NCBI GenBank assembly: GCA_902461995.1
Contig: CABQAA010000090.1
Span: 1 to 7,968, forward strand
Length of the DNA stretch: 7,968 nt
Reading direction: 5' to 3'
From: an uncultured Oscillospiraceae bacterium
GTDB lineage: Bacteria; Bacillota; Clostridia; Oscillospirales; Acutalibacteraceae
The notes under the pieces are model-generated. The model was not told the DNA's origin, did no database searches, and was given only the letters and a program-made list of their open reading frames with translations. How positions within the stretch are numbered: the first letter of the stretch is position 1; every line of letters starts with the position of its first letter. A program made the position numbers and the translations under genes. Shown here piece after piece: positions 1 through 7,545 of this stretch.

Positions 1-928
1 GCTTCACGCCGTCGGAACAAGCCTCCCGCGTTTCACCCCAAAGATCCTTATCGTAATCGTAGAGGGTATTGGAACAGTAAATATACGCCATGAGCAGCCC
101 AGAATAGCGGAAATCCGCCGAATCGCTGTGAAGGCAGGTCAGGTAAGCCAGGAAATTACACTCGTCCTCCCGGGCAAAGCCGCGTGTATGGGCCAATTCG
201 TGGGCGGCCGTAGCCGGAATGCTGCTGTCCGGCACGTCGATATTGACATTCGCCTCAGCCAGAAAGGGGAAATACATCCCGGTAATGCCTGTATAGCTCC
301 ACCAATGGGAAAGCTGTACAGGCTTGGCCTGCCAGGTACCGCCGAAGAGGAAGGGATAGTCATCCTGCAGTGTCCGGTAGCCGTTGTCTGCCAGACGGAG
401 AGTCCTGCCAACTGACTGGGACAAATGGACGCAGCCATCTTCGTCTTCTGTGAGATTCTCCCGTTCTGCCGATGCTTTTTCCGCCAGATCGATACAAATG
501 TCGCGCAGCTGCCCAGCGGAAGGCGTGACGGGCTCCAGTCCCATTAGGTCGCTGAGCGGCAGGCGGTAAAATTGGAAGCCATGCATCAGCATGTACAGCA
601 GAAAAACGGACGACAAGACCCACCCCGCCGCTCGTCCGGCTTTAAACAGAAGCCGGCCCCGGTGAGGAGAACGGATCAAACGGCGGATCAGCAGCACGGC
701 CAAGATTACAACGCCAGGAAGGGCCAGAACCGCCAATATTTCGGTCAGTGAAAAAGGGAAAACCGCGATCAGTCCGCCGAGCGGCACCGCAATCAGCCGG
801 AAAATCCCTCTGGAGAAGACGATTTCCGTGAATTCCGGAACATGCGGCAGGATGAGCAGCAGCAGCGCCGCGATCAGAGCGGGTATCACAAAAGCGAAAC
901 CGCGAAGTGTTTTCCAGATCGTTTTCAA
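1..928 (-). CDS. DUF3810-type membrane protein with HELAH putative zinc-protease motif (C-terminus beyond the window)
   Basis: The minus-strand frame is open from 928 to the window edge, giving about 309 visible residues. The N-terminal part has three hydrophobic segments, at roughly residues 11-27, 61-81 and 100-118. The last is followed by HGFQFYR, which resembles the family's usual 'WGLNYYR' stretch after its third membrane helix. The remainder is probably extracytoplasmic and carries HELAH at residues 243-247, then REDECNF (253-259). This HExxH plus downstream acidic residues is the layout expected of DUF3810 and suggests a zinc peptidase. The substrate is unknown and activity is unproven. 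The start chosen is TTG at 928, because GAGGGGG lies 6 nt upstream. A GTG at 943 is in frame but lacks a good ribosome site, and the ATG at 966 is out of frame. The gene is transcribed away from the phosphate operon. Family assignment is from motif memory, with good confidence; function is inference. Confidence 0.85.
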   Translation of the reverse strand, partial: MKTIWKTLRGFAFVIPALIAALLLLILPHVPEFTEIVFSRGIFRLIAVPLGGLIAVFPFSLTEILAVLALPGVVILAVLLIRRLIRSPHRGRLLFKAGRAAGWVLSSVFLLYMLMHGFQFYRLPLSDLMGLEPVTPSAGQLRDICIDLAEKASAERENLTEDEDGCVHLSQSVGRTLRLADNGYRTLQDDYPFLFGGTWQAKPVQLSHWWSYTGITGMYFPFLAEANVNIDVPDSSIPATAAHELAHTRGFAREDECNFLAYLTCLHSDSADFRYSGLLMAYIYCSNTLYDYDKDLWGETREACSDGVK

Positions 929-934
929 AGGCAG

Positions 935-941
935 CCCCCTC
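935..941 (-). promoter_or_regulatory. Ribosome binding site that sets the TTG start of the DUF3810-type gene
   Basis: On the minus strand GAGGGGG is followed by a 6-nt spacer (CTGCCT) and then TTG at 928-926. This is the only well-placed Shine-Dalgarno site near the beginning of this frame. It also overlaps the in-frame GTG at 943, which argues against that GTG as the start. From TTG the protein begins MKTIWKTLRG and runs straight into the first membrane segment, a normal N-terminus for a membrane protein. Confidence 0.65.
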
Positions 942-1042
942 ACGTATTTCGTCTTTTTTTCTTCATGATGGACGGAAACTGCGTCAATTTTTGTCACTTT
1001 AGGAGAAAAGCAGAGTTTTTAGTAAGATGAGACGGTAGGGGC

Positions 1043-1071
1043 TTTTCAGCCGGAACAATTCCCGATATAAT
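1043..1071 (+). promoter_or_regulatory. Sigma-A-type promoter for the phosphate transport operon
   Basis: A perfect -10 box TATAAT lies at 1066-1071, with TTTTCA (4 of 6 matches to TTGACA) at 1043-1048 and an optimal 17-nt spacer. Transcription would begin near 1078, leaving a short leader of about 27 nt before the ATG at 1105. The leader is mostly the ribosome site. No room is left for a riboswitch, and I saw no clear Pho-box repeats in the region. Confidence 0.75.
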
Positions 1072-1104
1072 AGAACTTGGAATTTAAAGGAGAGGGGAAG
1101 CGGC

Positions 1105-2151
1105 ATGTTATCCCTGGAACAGTTTTTGTCCGAGCTGTTTTCCAATCCCGTTTTGGCCGTTACCGTCATTTTAACCCTGGGGGTTATCTTTGTCAACGGC
1201 TGGACGGATGCACCGAACGCCATTGCCACCTGTGTGTCCACCCGGGCCATGGGTCCTCGGGCCGCTATTCTGATGGCGGCGGTGTTCAATTTTCTCGGCG
1301 TGCTGGTCATGACGCTGATCACCCCTGCCGTGGCGATGACCATCTACGATATGGTGGACTTTGGTCACGATTCCCATCAGGCTCTGGTCGCGCTCTGTGC
1401 GGCGCTGTTCGCCATTGTCATCTGGGCGGTGGCGGCCTGGTTTTTCGGTATTCCCACAAGTGAAAGTCACGCGCTCATCGCCGGCCTTTCAGGCGCTGCG
1501 ATCGCCATAGGCGGCGCGGCCGGAATCAACGGCGGTGAATGGATCAAAGTGATCTGGGGCCTTGTCCTCTCCACCATGCTCGGGTTCGGATCCGGCTGGC
1601 TGGTGGCCAAAATTACCACATTCATCTGCAAAGGAATGGAACGGCGCAAAACTACCCGGTTCTTCCGCGGGGCCCAGATCGGCGGCGGCGCCGCTATGGC
1701 CTTCATGCACGGTGCACAGGACGGTCAGAAATTTATGGGTGTCTTCATGCTGGGGATTTTTCTCTCCAACGGCAGCGGAGATGTCGAGACCTTCCAAATC
1801 CCGATCTGGCTGATGGTCCTCTGTTCCTTGGTGATGGGCATCGGCACCTCCATTGGCGGCTATCGTATTATCAAAGCGGTCGGAATGGATATGGTCAAGC
1901 TGGAAACCTATCAGGGCTTTGCCGCCGATGCTGCGGCAGCCGGATGCCTCCTGCTTTCCACCTTGACGGCTCTTCCTGTCAGCACCACCCACACCAAAAC
2001 CACCGCCATCATGGGTGTGGGTGCGGCCAAACGCCTGTCGTCGGTCAAATGGTCGGTCGTCAAGGAGATGGTGATGACCTGGGTGCTCACGTTTCCGGGC
2101 TGCGGGTTAATTGGATTTTTAATGGCGCGCCTGTTTGTAATGATTTTTTAA
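1105..2151 (+). CDS. pit: PiT-family inorganic phosphate transporter
   Basis: This 348-residue integral membrane protein is predicted to bring inorganic phosphate into the cell by cation-coupled transport (PiT/PHO4 family, H+ or Na+ driven). It shows the family's inverted-repeat plan. The first half has NGWTDAPNAIATCVSTR (31-47) and GIPTSESHALIAGLSGA (115-131). The second half has MHGAQDGQKFMG (201-212) and PVSTTHTKTTAIMGVGAAKR (291-310). The paired NG..D..NA and HG..DGQK elements correspond to the family's substrate and cation site. The second reads HGAQD where many members have HGAND or HGSND. About ten hydrophobic helices can be picked out, and the length is typical of short bacterial PiT proteins. 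The start ATG has AAAGGAG at 1086-1092 plus GAGGGG at 1092-1097, 7 nt before the ATG. The gene leads an operon with the DUF47 gene 45 nt downstream. Whether the coupling ion is Na+ or H+ cannot be read from the sequence. Confidence 0.95.
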   Translation: MLSLEQFLSELFSNPVLAVTVILTLGVIFVNGWTDAPNAIATCVSTRAMGPRAAILMAAVFNFLGVLVMTLITPAVAMTIYDMVDFGHDSHQALVALCAALFAIVIWAVAAWFFGIPTSESHALIAGLSGAAIAIGGAAGINGGEWIKVIWGLVLSTMLGFGSGWLVAKITTFICKGMERRKTTRFFRGAQIGGGAAMAFMHGAQDGQKFMGVFMLGIFLSNGSGDVETFQIPIWLMVLCSLVMGIGTSIGGYRIIKAVGMDMVKLETYQGFAADAAAAGCLLLSTLTALPVSTTHTKTTAIMGVGAAKRLSSVKWSVVKEMVMTWVLTFPGCGLIGFLMARLFVMIF

Positions 2152-2196
2152 TTTCTTCCGTAAGATTCAGCCGGAATTCAGAAAGGAATGGTCGAC

Positions 2197-2820
2197 ATGT
2201 CGAAAAAACGGGACTACGATTATTTTGAGATGTTTGTCAAAGGGGTGGCCTATTCCTGCAAAGCCGCCCATATGCTGGAAGATATCCTCGGCCACTTCGA
2301 TCCGGATTCCCTGCAGGAGAAACTCAAGGATCTCCACGCCGTGGAGCATGCGGCCGATATTCTCAAGCACGATATGATGAAAGAACTGGCCCGGGCCTTC
2401 ATCACCCCCATCGAGCGGGAGGACATCATTCTGCTCAGTCAGGAAATCGACAACGTGACCGATACCATTGAGGATGTCCTCATGCGGGTGTATATGTACA
2501 ACGTCCTGTCCATCCGGGATGAGGCGGCGGAATTCACCGGGATCATCGTGCAGTGCTGTGACGCGCTGGAGGATGCGGTAAAGGAATTCCATAATTTCCG
2601 CAAATCCAGTTCGATCAATGAAAACATCGTCGAGGTCAACCGTCTGGAAGAGACGGGCGACGCGCTTTATACCCGTGCCGTCCGGCGGCTTTACACTACC
2701 TGCCGGGAACCCGTCGATCTGACGATCTGGAGCGATTTGTTTGACCGGATGGAAAAATGCTGCGACGCCTGCGAGCATGTGGCAAACGTTATGGAAAGCG
2801 TGATTATGAAGAACAGTTGA
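2197..2820 (+). CDS. DUF47 / PhoU-like PiT accessory protein
   Basis: This soluble, all-helical protein of 207 residues belongs to the DUF47 (PF01865, PhoU-like) family, which is commonly encoded next to PiT transporters and thought to regulate or assist them. Recognisable pieces are MSKKRDYDYFEMF at the N-terminus, EHAAD (50-54), TPIEREDIILLSQEIDNVTD (70-89), VNRLEETGDAL (147-157) and DRMEKCCDACEHVANVME (183-200). The spaced acidic residues in these helices resemble the metal-binding E/D-rich motifs of PhoU proteins. I chose ATG 2197 over the in-frame ATG at 2188: the ribosome site AAAGGA at 2182-2187 sits 9 nt before 2197 but directly abuts 2188. The gene is 45 nt after the transporter, shares its promoter, and is followed by a strong terminator. 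The role in phosphate uptake follows from family and context and is not shown directly. Confidence 0.92.
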   Translation: MSKKRDYDYFEMFVKGVAYSCKAAHMLEDILGHFDPDSLQEKLKDLHAVEHAADILKHDMMKELARAFITPIEREDIILLSQEIDNVTDTIEDVLMRVYMYNVLSIRDEAAEFTGIIVQCCDALEDAVKEFHNFRKSSSINENIVEVNRLEETGDALYTRAVRRLYTTCREPVDLTIWSDLFDRMEKCCDACEHVANVMESVIMKNS

Positions 2821-2841
2821 TAATCCTATTGCATTCAGTCG

Positions 2842-2878
2842 AATGGGGACCGGTCAGATCTGACCGGTCCCCATTTTT
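2842..2878 (+). terminator. Rho-independent terminator built on a 34-bp perfect palindrome
   Basis: Positions 2842-2875 form a perfect inverted repeat centred between 2858 and 2859. As RNA this gives a 15-bp stem with a GATC loop, mostly G/C in the lower part (GGGGACCGGTC), followed by TTTTT at 2874-2878. It lies 22 nt after the DUF47 stop, so it ends the PiT-DUF47 transcript. It also lies 17 nt past the stop of the convergent SDR gene. Read on the minus strand, the sequence after the stem is ATTCGACT, a poor U-tract, so minus-strand termination would be weaker, although the stem itself is symmetric. Confidence 0.92.
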
Positions 2879-2891
2879 CCGTCTATTCGTT

Positions 2892-3926
2892 TCAGCCCCA
2901 TTCGGAAGACAGCCGGCCCGGATGGCGAATCCGGCCCTGCGAAATGAGAAATGCGGCCGTATCCCGCAGTGTCTCCTGCATATCCCGGGTGGTATACCCC
3001 AACTCGCGGTCCGCTTTCTCATGGCTGAATGTGCCGTTTCCCGTCAGGGTATAGAGAGAATACCGTGTGTACAGCGGTGGCTGTTTTAAAATTTTGTAAT
3101 AGGTCTCTGCGAGGGGCGCCGTGCCTTTGGCAAACCAGAGCGGCAGGACCGTCTTGATCTTTTTGCGTCCGGTCACTTCATGCAGGGTGTCCAGCAGCTC
3201 CTGAACGCTGTAAAACCGGTTGGAGAGGATATAGCATTCCCCCGTCCGTCCCTGGTCCGCCGCCGCGAGAATGCCCGCAGACACATCCCGCACGTCCACA
3301 AAATCGTATCCCCCTTTGACGCAGGCGGTCAGACGGCCATTGAGATAATCGGAAACGAGCTGAGTGAGATGCCCGTGCCCGTAGTCCCCCGGGCCCAGAA
3401 TGCCGGAAGGGTGCACCACCACAGCATCCAGCCCCTTGGCCGCCGCATTGAGAACGATTTGGGTGGCTTTGGCCTTTGTCTGAGCGTAAAGCCCTTCCAC
3501 CTTGCGATAATCAAAACGGGATACTTCGGTGATGGTCTCCCCTTTTGCCTTTTCCGGGATGGCGTGGACTGAACTGACATGGACCAGCCGCTTGACCCCG
3601 GTCTTCCGGCACATATCCACGATGTTTTTGGTGCCGACTACGTTGACGTCAAAGACTTTTTGATTGAATTTCGAGGCGATGGACACAATTCCAGCTGTGT
3701 GAATGACCACAACCTCACAAGGCTCTTCTACATGGAAAAATGCTTCCAGCGAAGCGGGATCGCAGACGTCTCCCTTGTAGATCTCCTGTCCCCGCCGAAC
3801 CGGGGCTGGGATGCTGTCGGACGGCAGGGCAAGGCCTCTTACCTCTTCCCCTTGGTCGAGGAGCTGATTGCAGATGGTGTGTCCCAGATGTCCGTAAGCT
3901 CCTGTCACCAGATATAGGCGTTTCAT
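2892..3926 (-). CDS. SDR-type NAD(P)-dependent epimerase/dehydratase (dihydroflavonol-reductase-like)
   Basis: This cytoplasmic oxidoreductase of 344 residues belongs to the extended short-chain dehydrogenase (NAD-dependent epimerase/dehydratase) superfamily. The N-terminal Rossmann motif is VTGAYGHLG (7-15, GxxGxxG). Next come YKGDVCD (50-56), IHTAGIVS (75-82), NVVGTKNIVD (95-104), HVSSVHA (116-122) and the catalytic YAQTK (Tyr147, Lys151). Ser118/Ser119 supply the third member of the Ser-Tyr-Lys triad, and VHPSGILGPG (171-180) completes the usual fold. The overall pattern resembles bacterial DFR-like reductases, but the substrate cannot be assigned. I chose ATG 3926 because the protein then begins directly at the first beta strand. 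AAAGGA lies 12 nt upstream on the minus strand, with GGTGGGG closer. The frame extends back to an ATG at 4055, but those 43 residues look non-coding. The gene stands alone between a convergent operon and divergent addB. A weak candidate minus-strand promoter (TTGTTC, 17 nt, TAAAAC) lies at 3968-3996. Confidence 0.9.
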   Translation of the reverse strand: MKRLYLVTGAYGHLGHTICNQLLDQGEEVRGLALPSDSIPAPVRRGQEIYKGDVCDPASLEAFFHVEEPCEVVVIHTAGIVSIASKFNQKVFDVNVVGTKNIVDMCRKTGVKRLVHVSSVHAIPEKAKGETITEVSRFDYRKVEGLYAQTKAKATQIVLNAAAKGLDAVVVHPSGILGPGDYGHGHLTQLVSDYLNGRLTACVKGGYDFVDVRDVSAGILAAADQGRTGECYILSNRFYSVQELLDTLHEVTGRKKIKTVLPLWFAKGTAPLAETYYKILKQPPLYTRYSLYTLTGNGTFSHEKADRELGYTTRDMQETLRDTAAFLISQGRIRHPGRLSSEWG

Positions 3927-4064
3927 GTCCCCACCCAGTCCTTTCTTATCAAACGCATCTTCGTATGGTTTTAGTATGCCACATGCTTTTGAACAATTCG
4001 TGACCGGACTATGGCAATTCTGCAAATTTCTCGGCGACAACGGTATTTTTTTCATTCCGTGCCG

Positions 4065-4093
4065 TTTTCATTTGAAGAAAAATAGTGTATACT
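4065..4093 (+). promoter_or_regulatory. Sigma-A-type promoter for addB
   Basis: The -10 box TATACT is at 4088-4093 and TTTTCA at 4065-4070, separated by exactly 17 nt. The predicted start of transcription is near 4100, about 44 nt before the addB ATG. The -35 hexamer and spacer length are identical to those of the phosphate operon promoter at 1043-1071, which supports both calls. No convincing LexA operator overlaps it. Confidence 0.7.
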
Positions 4094-4143
4094 GTCGAAG
4101 TGACCGGGATTGTTTTATCACCCTGAGATAAGGAGGCGCCGAC

Positions 4144-7100
4144 ATGCTGGAACTGCTGCTTGGCCGGTCGGGAACCGGAAAAACCCATACCGTTTTCGAC
4201 GAGCTGACTCGTTTGGCCGAGCAGGATGACAGCTTCCCCCTCTACCTGCTTGTCCCCGAGCAATTTTCTTTTGAAAGTGAAAAAAATCTGCTGCGCCGTT
4301 TGGGTCCGCAGAGGGCTTTTCGTGTACAGGTGCTCAGCTTTACACGATTGGCTCAAACGGTTTTTCGTGAACTGGGCGGCGTGGCCGGCAAACGAATGGA
4401 TGATGCCGCCAGGGTTTTGCTGATGAGCCAGGCCGTGCACGGCGTCTCCGATCAGTTGACCTTATACCGGCGTCAGGTGGCCGATCCGGATTATATGGAA
4501 GCGGTCGTGTCCTTTGTGACCGAATGCAAGCAGTGCGCGATTTCCCCCCTTCAATTGACGGAAACGGCCGCCGCTTTGGAAGAGAGCTCGCTCAGACAAA
4601 AAACGCAGGAACTGGCGCTGATTTACGGGGCGTATGAAGCGTTGGTCACTCAGACGGACCAGATCGATCCGCTCGACGATCTGGGTACGCTTTCCCGCAT
4701 TCTGCCCGAAAGCCGTCTTTTTATCGGATCCCGAATTTATGTGGACGCCTTTAAAGGTTTTACAGCACAGGAAATGCAGATTCTGGCCGTTCTCCTCCGC
4801 CAGGCGGACAGGATGGTCGTCTCCCTCTGCACCGATACCATCGCCGACGATGCGGCGGGAACCGGCCGTTTTACACCCGCCATCCGTACCGCTGCCCATC
4901 TGCGGGATCTGGCGCGGGAGAATCACGTGTCGGTTGCCAAAGTGCGTTTGCTGACGGAGAACCGGCGGACCGCTGATCCCGCGCTGCGTGCGTTGGAGGA
5001 AAACGCTTTTTTACCCACTCCCGTTCCTTTTGACGGAGAGACGCCGGCGGTCACGGTCATCCCCTGTTCCGACCCGGCGGCCGAATGCCGCTTCGCGGCC
5101 CGCACCGTTCGCCGCCTTCTGCGGGAAAACGGAGGAAGGTGCCGGGATTTCACCGTAGTCGTCCGCCATCTGGACGATTATCAGCCTCTGCTGGAGACCG
5201 CCTTTGAACAGGAAGAGCTGCCCTGTACCATCGATCGCCGGGAGTCCATTCTGACCGATCCGCTTATCGTCCTGCTCGGCGCGGCTCTGCGCTGCGTGAT
5301 CGATGGCTGGGCCAGCGACGATGTGTTCCGCCTGCTCAAGACCGGATTGTCGGGGTTTTCGCCCCGTTCCGTTTCGATGCTGGAAAATTATGTGGTGCAG
5401 TGGCATATCCGGGGCGCCCAATGGAAGCAGGAATGGCCCTGGAACCCGGAGGGCCTTTCCCGGGAAATGTCGCCCGACTCGGAAAAACAGCGGGTGCATC
5501 TTAACCGCCTGCGGCGCCGCCTTGTGCGCCCGCTCGAAAAGCTGCAGCGTACCCTCTCCGGTACTGTAACCGGACGGGACTTCGCCGCCGCACTTTACCG
5601 CTATCTCGAGGACGCTCACACCGCCCGGATGGTGCGTTTTCAGGCCTCCCGGCTGGACGCGGCCGGGGAGCACGCCATCGCTGACCGGCAGAGTCGGCTT
5701 TGGGACGTGACCATGGATCTGTTCGACCGTTTCGCCCTGACGCTCGGCGAAACGCCCCTCCCCGCCTCCCGCTTTGCGGAACTTTTCCGTATGGTGGCCG
5801 GGATCACCGATCTCGGCAGCATTCCGCAATCTCTGGACGCCGTGCAGATCGGCGCTGCCGACCGCATCCGCTTTTCCTCTCCCCGGACCGTTCTGATTTT
5901 GGGAGCGAATGAAGGGGTTTTTCCGGCCTATCCCTCCCCCGGCGGTATGCTCAGCGATGCAGAACGGCGCCGTTTGATCGATGCCGGACTTCCCATGACC
6001 AATTCTGCCGACTGGCAGACGGCAGAAGAACGCTTTTTTGCCTATGCGGCGCTGTCTGCCCCTTCGCAGCGTTTGATCATCACCTACGCTTCTTCTGTAA
6101 AGGGAGAGACCTTAACTCCTTCGATTTTGGTGGATATGGTTCACCAGATCCTACCTGGCTGCGCGTGTTCCTGTCAGGAAGATGCGGACGGGTGGGACGT
6201 GGAGTCCTCGGCCGATGCCTTTGATCGTCTGGCGGCCAAATGGCAGGAGAACACCCCGTCCAGTGCTGCGTTCCGGCAGGTATTTGCGGATCTGCCCGTT
6301 TACCGGCAGAGGCTGGAGGCCATGGAACGCGCCGCGGCCGGCCGGCCGCAGGCATTTCAAAATCCAGCTGAAGCGCGGGCCTTTTTCGGCGGTCATATGC
6401 GGCTGTCCCCCAGTCAGGTGGAAACCTATCACCGCTGCCGGTTTGCCTATTTCTGTCAGTACGGCCTGCGGGCCAAACGGCGGCGGCCGGCCGATCTCAA
6501 CGCCGCTGAGGCGGGCACGCTGGCCCACTACGTCATGGAGCAGCTGCTTCCCTCTTATAAAGAAGAGGGCTTCACCGCGATCACGCGGGAGCGCGTCAGC
6601 GCCGACACGGCCACGGTCGTCGAAGGGTATGTGGAAACCTACATGGGCGGGCGGGAAAACAAGTCGAACCGCCTCAACCACCTGCTGACTCAGCTGACCC
6701 GCACCTGTGCCAATTTGATGTGGAGAGTCGTCCGGGAACTGGCTCAGAGCCGGTTTGTTCCGGTGGATTACGAGCTGCCCATCGGTGAAACCGACGAACA
6801 GGGAAACGGCGTGCCGTCGATGACTCTGACTTTGACGGACGGAACGCGGGTTCAGGTCCGGGGAACCGTGGACCGGGTGGATCTCTACCGGACCGATAAA
6901 GCCGATTACATCCGTGTCGTCGATTATAAAACCGGACAGCGTGAATTCCGCCTTTCCGAAGTGCTCGAAGGCATCAATCTGCAGATGCTTATCTATCTGC
7001 TCTCCCTGTGGCAGAACGGGGGGACGCGGTACGGGCATGTGATGCCGGCGGGGGTGCTCTATCTGCCTGCCAAGCTGCCGGTCGTCCGCCTGTCCCGCGA

Positions 7101-7545
7101 CGCCGATGCCGCGGTGCTTGAGCGGGAACAGCTCCTGACCATGAAAATGAACGGTCTGATCCTCGACGACCCGGAGATTGTGGAGGCGATGGAGGCCGAC
7201 GCCGCCGGTCTGTTCATTCCCGCCCGTCTGGACAAAAAAACGGGGCGTTTAGCCAAGGGAGCGAGCGTCGCTTCCCTGCAGCAGTTCGGCCTCCTGAAAC
7301 GACGGATCCAAAAGCTCCTGACCTCTATGGCCGAGACGCTGCGCCGTGGGGATATCGCCGCCCTGCCGGCCGGCGGATCCGTAGACGGCTGCGAATACTG
7401 CGATTACCGCGCCGTCTGCGGCCATGAAGCAGACGATCCCGTCCGGCTTATCGTGCGGCAGGATACCGAACAGGCGATGCGAGAACTGGAAGAAACGGAA
7501 GGCGAAACGGAGGGAAAGGACAATGAGCGACGTGCGCCTGCATAA
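4144..7545 (+). CDS. addB: AddB subunit of the AddAB helicase-nuclease
   Basis: AddB pairs with AddA to resect double-strand DNA ends for homologous recombination, the Gram-positive counterpart of RecBCD. The protein has 1133 residues, close to the usual AddB length of about 1150. It opens with the Walker A loop LLGRSGTGKT (5-14), followed by LVPEQFSFESEKNLL (36-50) and, in the second helicase-like domain, LILGANEGVFP (584-594). The C-terminal RecB-type nuclease domain has SPSQVETYHRCRFAYF (about 755-770), GTLAHYVME (791-799, His795), GTVDRVD (907-913) and VVDYKTG (925-931, Asp927 and Lys929). The four iron-sulfur ligands expected for AddB are present: Cys765, then Cys1083, Cys1086 and Cys1092 in CxxCx5C. 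The gene is therefore intact and probably active. AAGGAGG at 4130-4136 lies 7 nt before the ATG. The 3' end overlaps the NUDIX gene by 23 nt. addA does not follow directly and was not seen in this window. Confidence 0.97.
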   Translation: MLELLLGRSGTGKTHTVFDELTRLAEQDDSFPLYLLVPEQFSFESEKNLLRRLGPQRAFRVQVLSFTRLAQTVFRELGGVAGKRMDDAARVLLMSQAVHGVSDQLTLYRRQVADPDYMEAVVSFVTECKQCAISPLQLTETAAALEESSLRQKTQELALIYGAYEALVTQTDQIDPLDDLGTLSRILPESRLFIGSRIYVDAFKGFTAQEMQILAVLLRQADRMVVSLCTDTIADDAAGTGRFTPAIRTAAHLRDLARENHVSVAKVRLLTENRRTADPALRALEENAFLPTPVPFDGETPAVTVIPCSDPAAECRFAARTVRRLLRENGGRCRDFTVVVRHLDDYQPLLETAFEQEELPCTIDRRESILTDPLIVLLGAALRCVIDGWASDDVFRLLKTGLSGFSPRSVSMLENYVVQWHIRGAQWKQEWPWNPEGLSREMSPDSEKQRVHLNRLRRRLVRPLEKLQRTLSGTVTGRDFAAALYRYLEDAHTARMVRFQASRLDAAGEHAIADRQSRLWDVTMDLFDRFALTLGETPLPASRFAELFRMVAGITDLGSIPQSLDAVQIGAADRIRFSSPRTVLILGANEGVFPAYPSPGGMLSDAERRRLIDAGLPMTNSADWQTAEERFFAYAALSAPSQRLIITYASSVKGETLTPSILVDMVHQILPGCACSCQEDADGWDVESSADAFDRLAAKWQENTPSSAAFRQVFADLPVYRQRLEAMERAAAGRPQAFQNPAEARAFFGGHMRLSPSQVETYHRCRFAYFCQYGLRAKRRRPADLNAAEAGTLAHYVMEQLLPSYKEEGFTAITRERVSADTATVVEGYVETYMGGRENKSNRLNHLLTQLTRTCANLMWRVVRELAQSRFVPVDYELPIGETDEQGNGVPSMTLTLTDGTRVQVRGTVDRVDLYRTDKADYIRVVDYKTGQREFRLSEVLEGINLQMLIYLLSLWQNGGTRYGHVMPAGVLYLPAKLPVVRLSRDADAAVLEREQLLTMKMNGLILDDPEIVEAMEADAAGLFIPARLDKKTGRLAKGASVASLQQFGLLKRRIQKLLTSMAETLRRGDIAALPAGGSVDGCEYCDYRAVCGHEADDPVRLIVRQDTEQAMRELEETEGETEGKDNERRAPA

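Noticed and set aside
929..1042. Minus-strand promoter for the DUF3810-type gene (TTGACG near 983-988)
   Set aside because: A TTGACG box is present, but no acceptable -10 hexamer lies 16-18 nt downstream of it. A promoter is likely somewhere here, but I cannot place it.
1489..1992. Minus-strand open frame (167 codons) inside the phosphate transporter gene
   Set aside because: It is antisense to a clear PiT protein, has no ribosome site I could accept, and its translation is of low-complexity shadow type.
2188..2190. ATG at 2188 as start of the DUF47 gene
   Set aside because: The ribosome site AAAGGA ends immediately before it, leaving no spacer. The ATG at 2197 has a 9-nt spacer and gives the typical MSKKRDYDYF beginning.
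3991..4000. GAACAATTCG as a possible LexA (SOS) operator upstream of addB
   Set aside because: Only one GAAC half fits. The second half does not match the GAAC-N4-GTTC spacing, and the site lies about 65 nt upstream of the addB -35 box.
3927..4055. N-terminal extension of the SDR protein to an ATG at 4055
   Set aside because: The 43 extra residues precede the Rossmann beta strand, show no family similarity and cross the intergenic promoter region. The ATG at 3926 fits the fold and has purine-rich sequence upstream.
6334..6349. 16-bp GC-only palindrome GCGGCCGGCCGGCCGC
   Set aside because: It lies inside the addB reading frame where it encodes AAAGRP. Such runs arise by chance in GC-rich coding sequence, and no T-run or flanking structure accompanies it.
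6151..7038. Long minus-strand open frame (295 codons) inside addB, with a similar one at 5011-5829
   Set aside because: Both lie antisense to a confidently identified addB reading frame. Their translations show no recognisable motif and are rich in Pro, Gly, Arg and His, as expected for shadows of GC-rich coding DNA.
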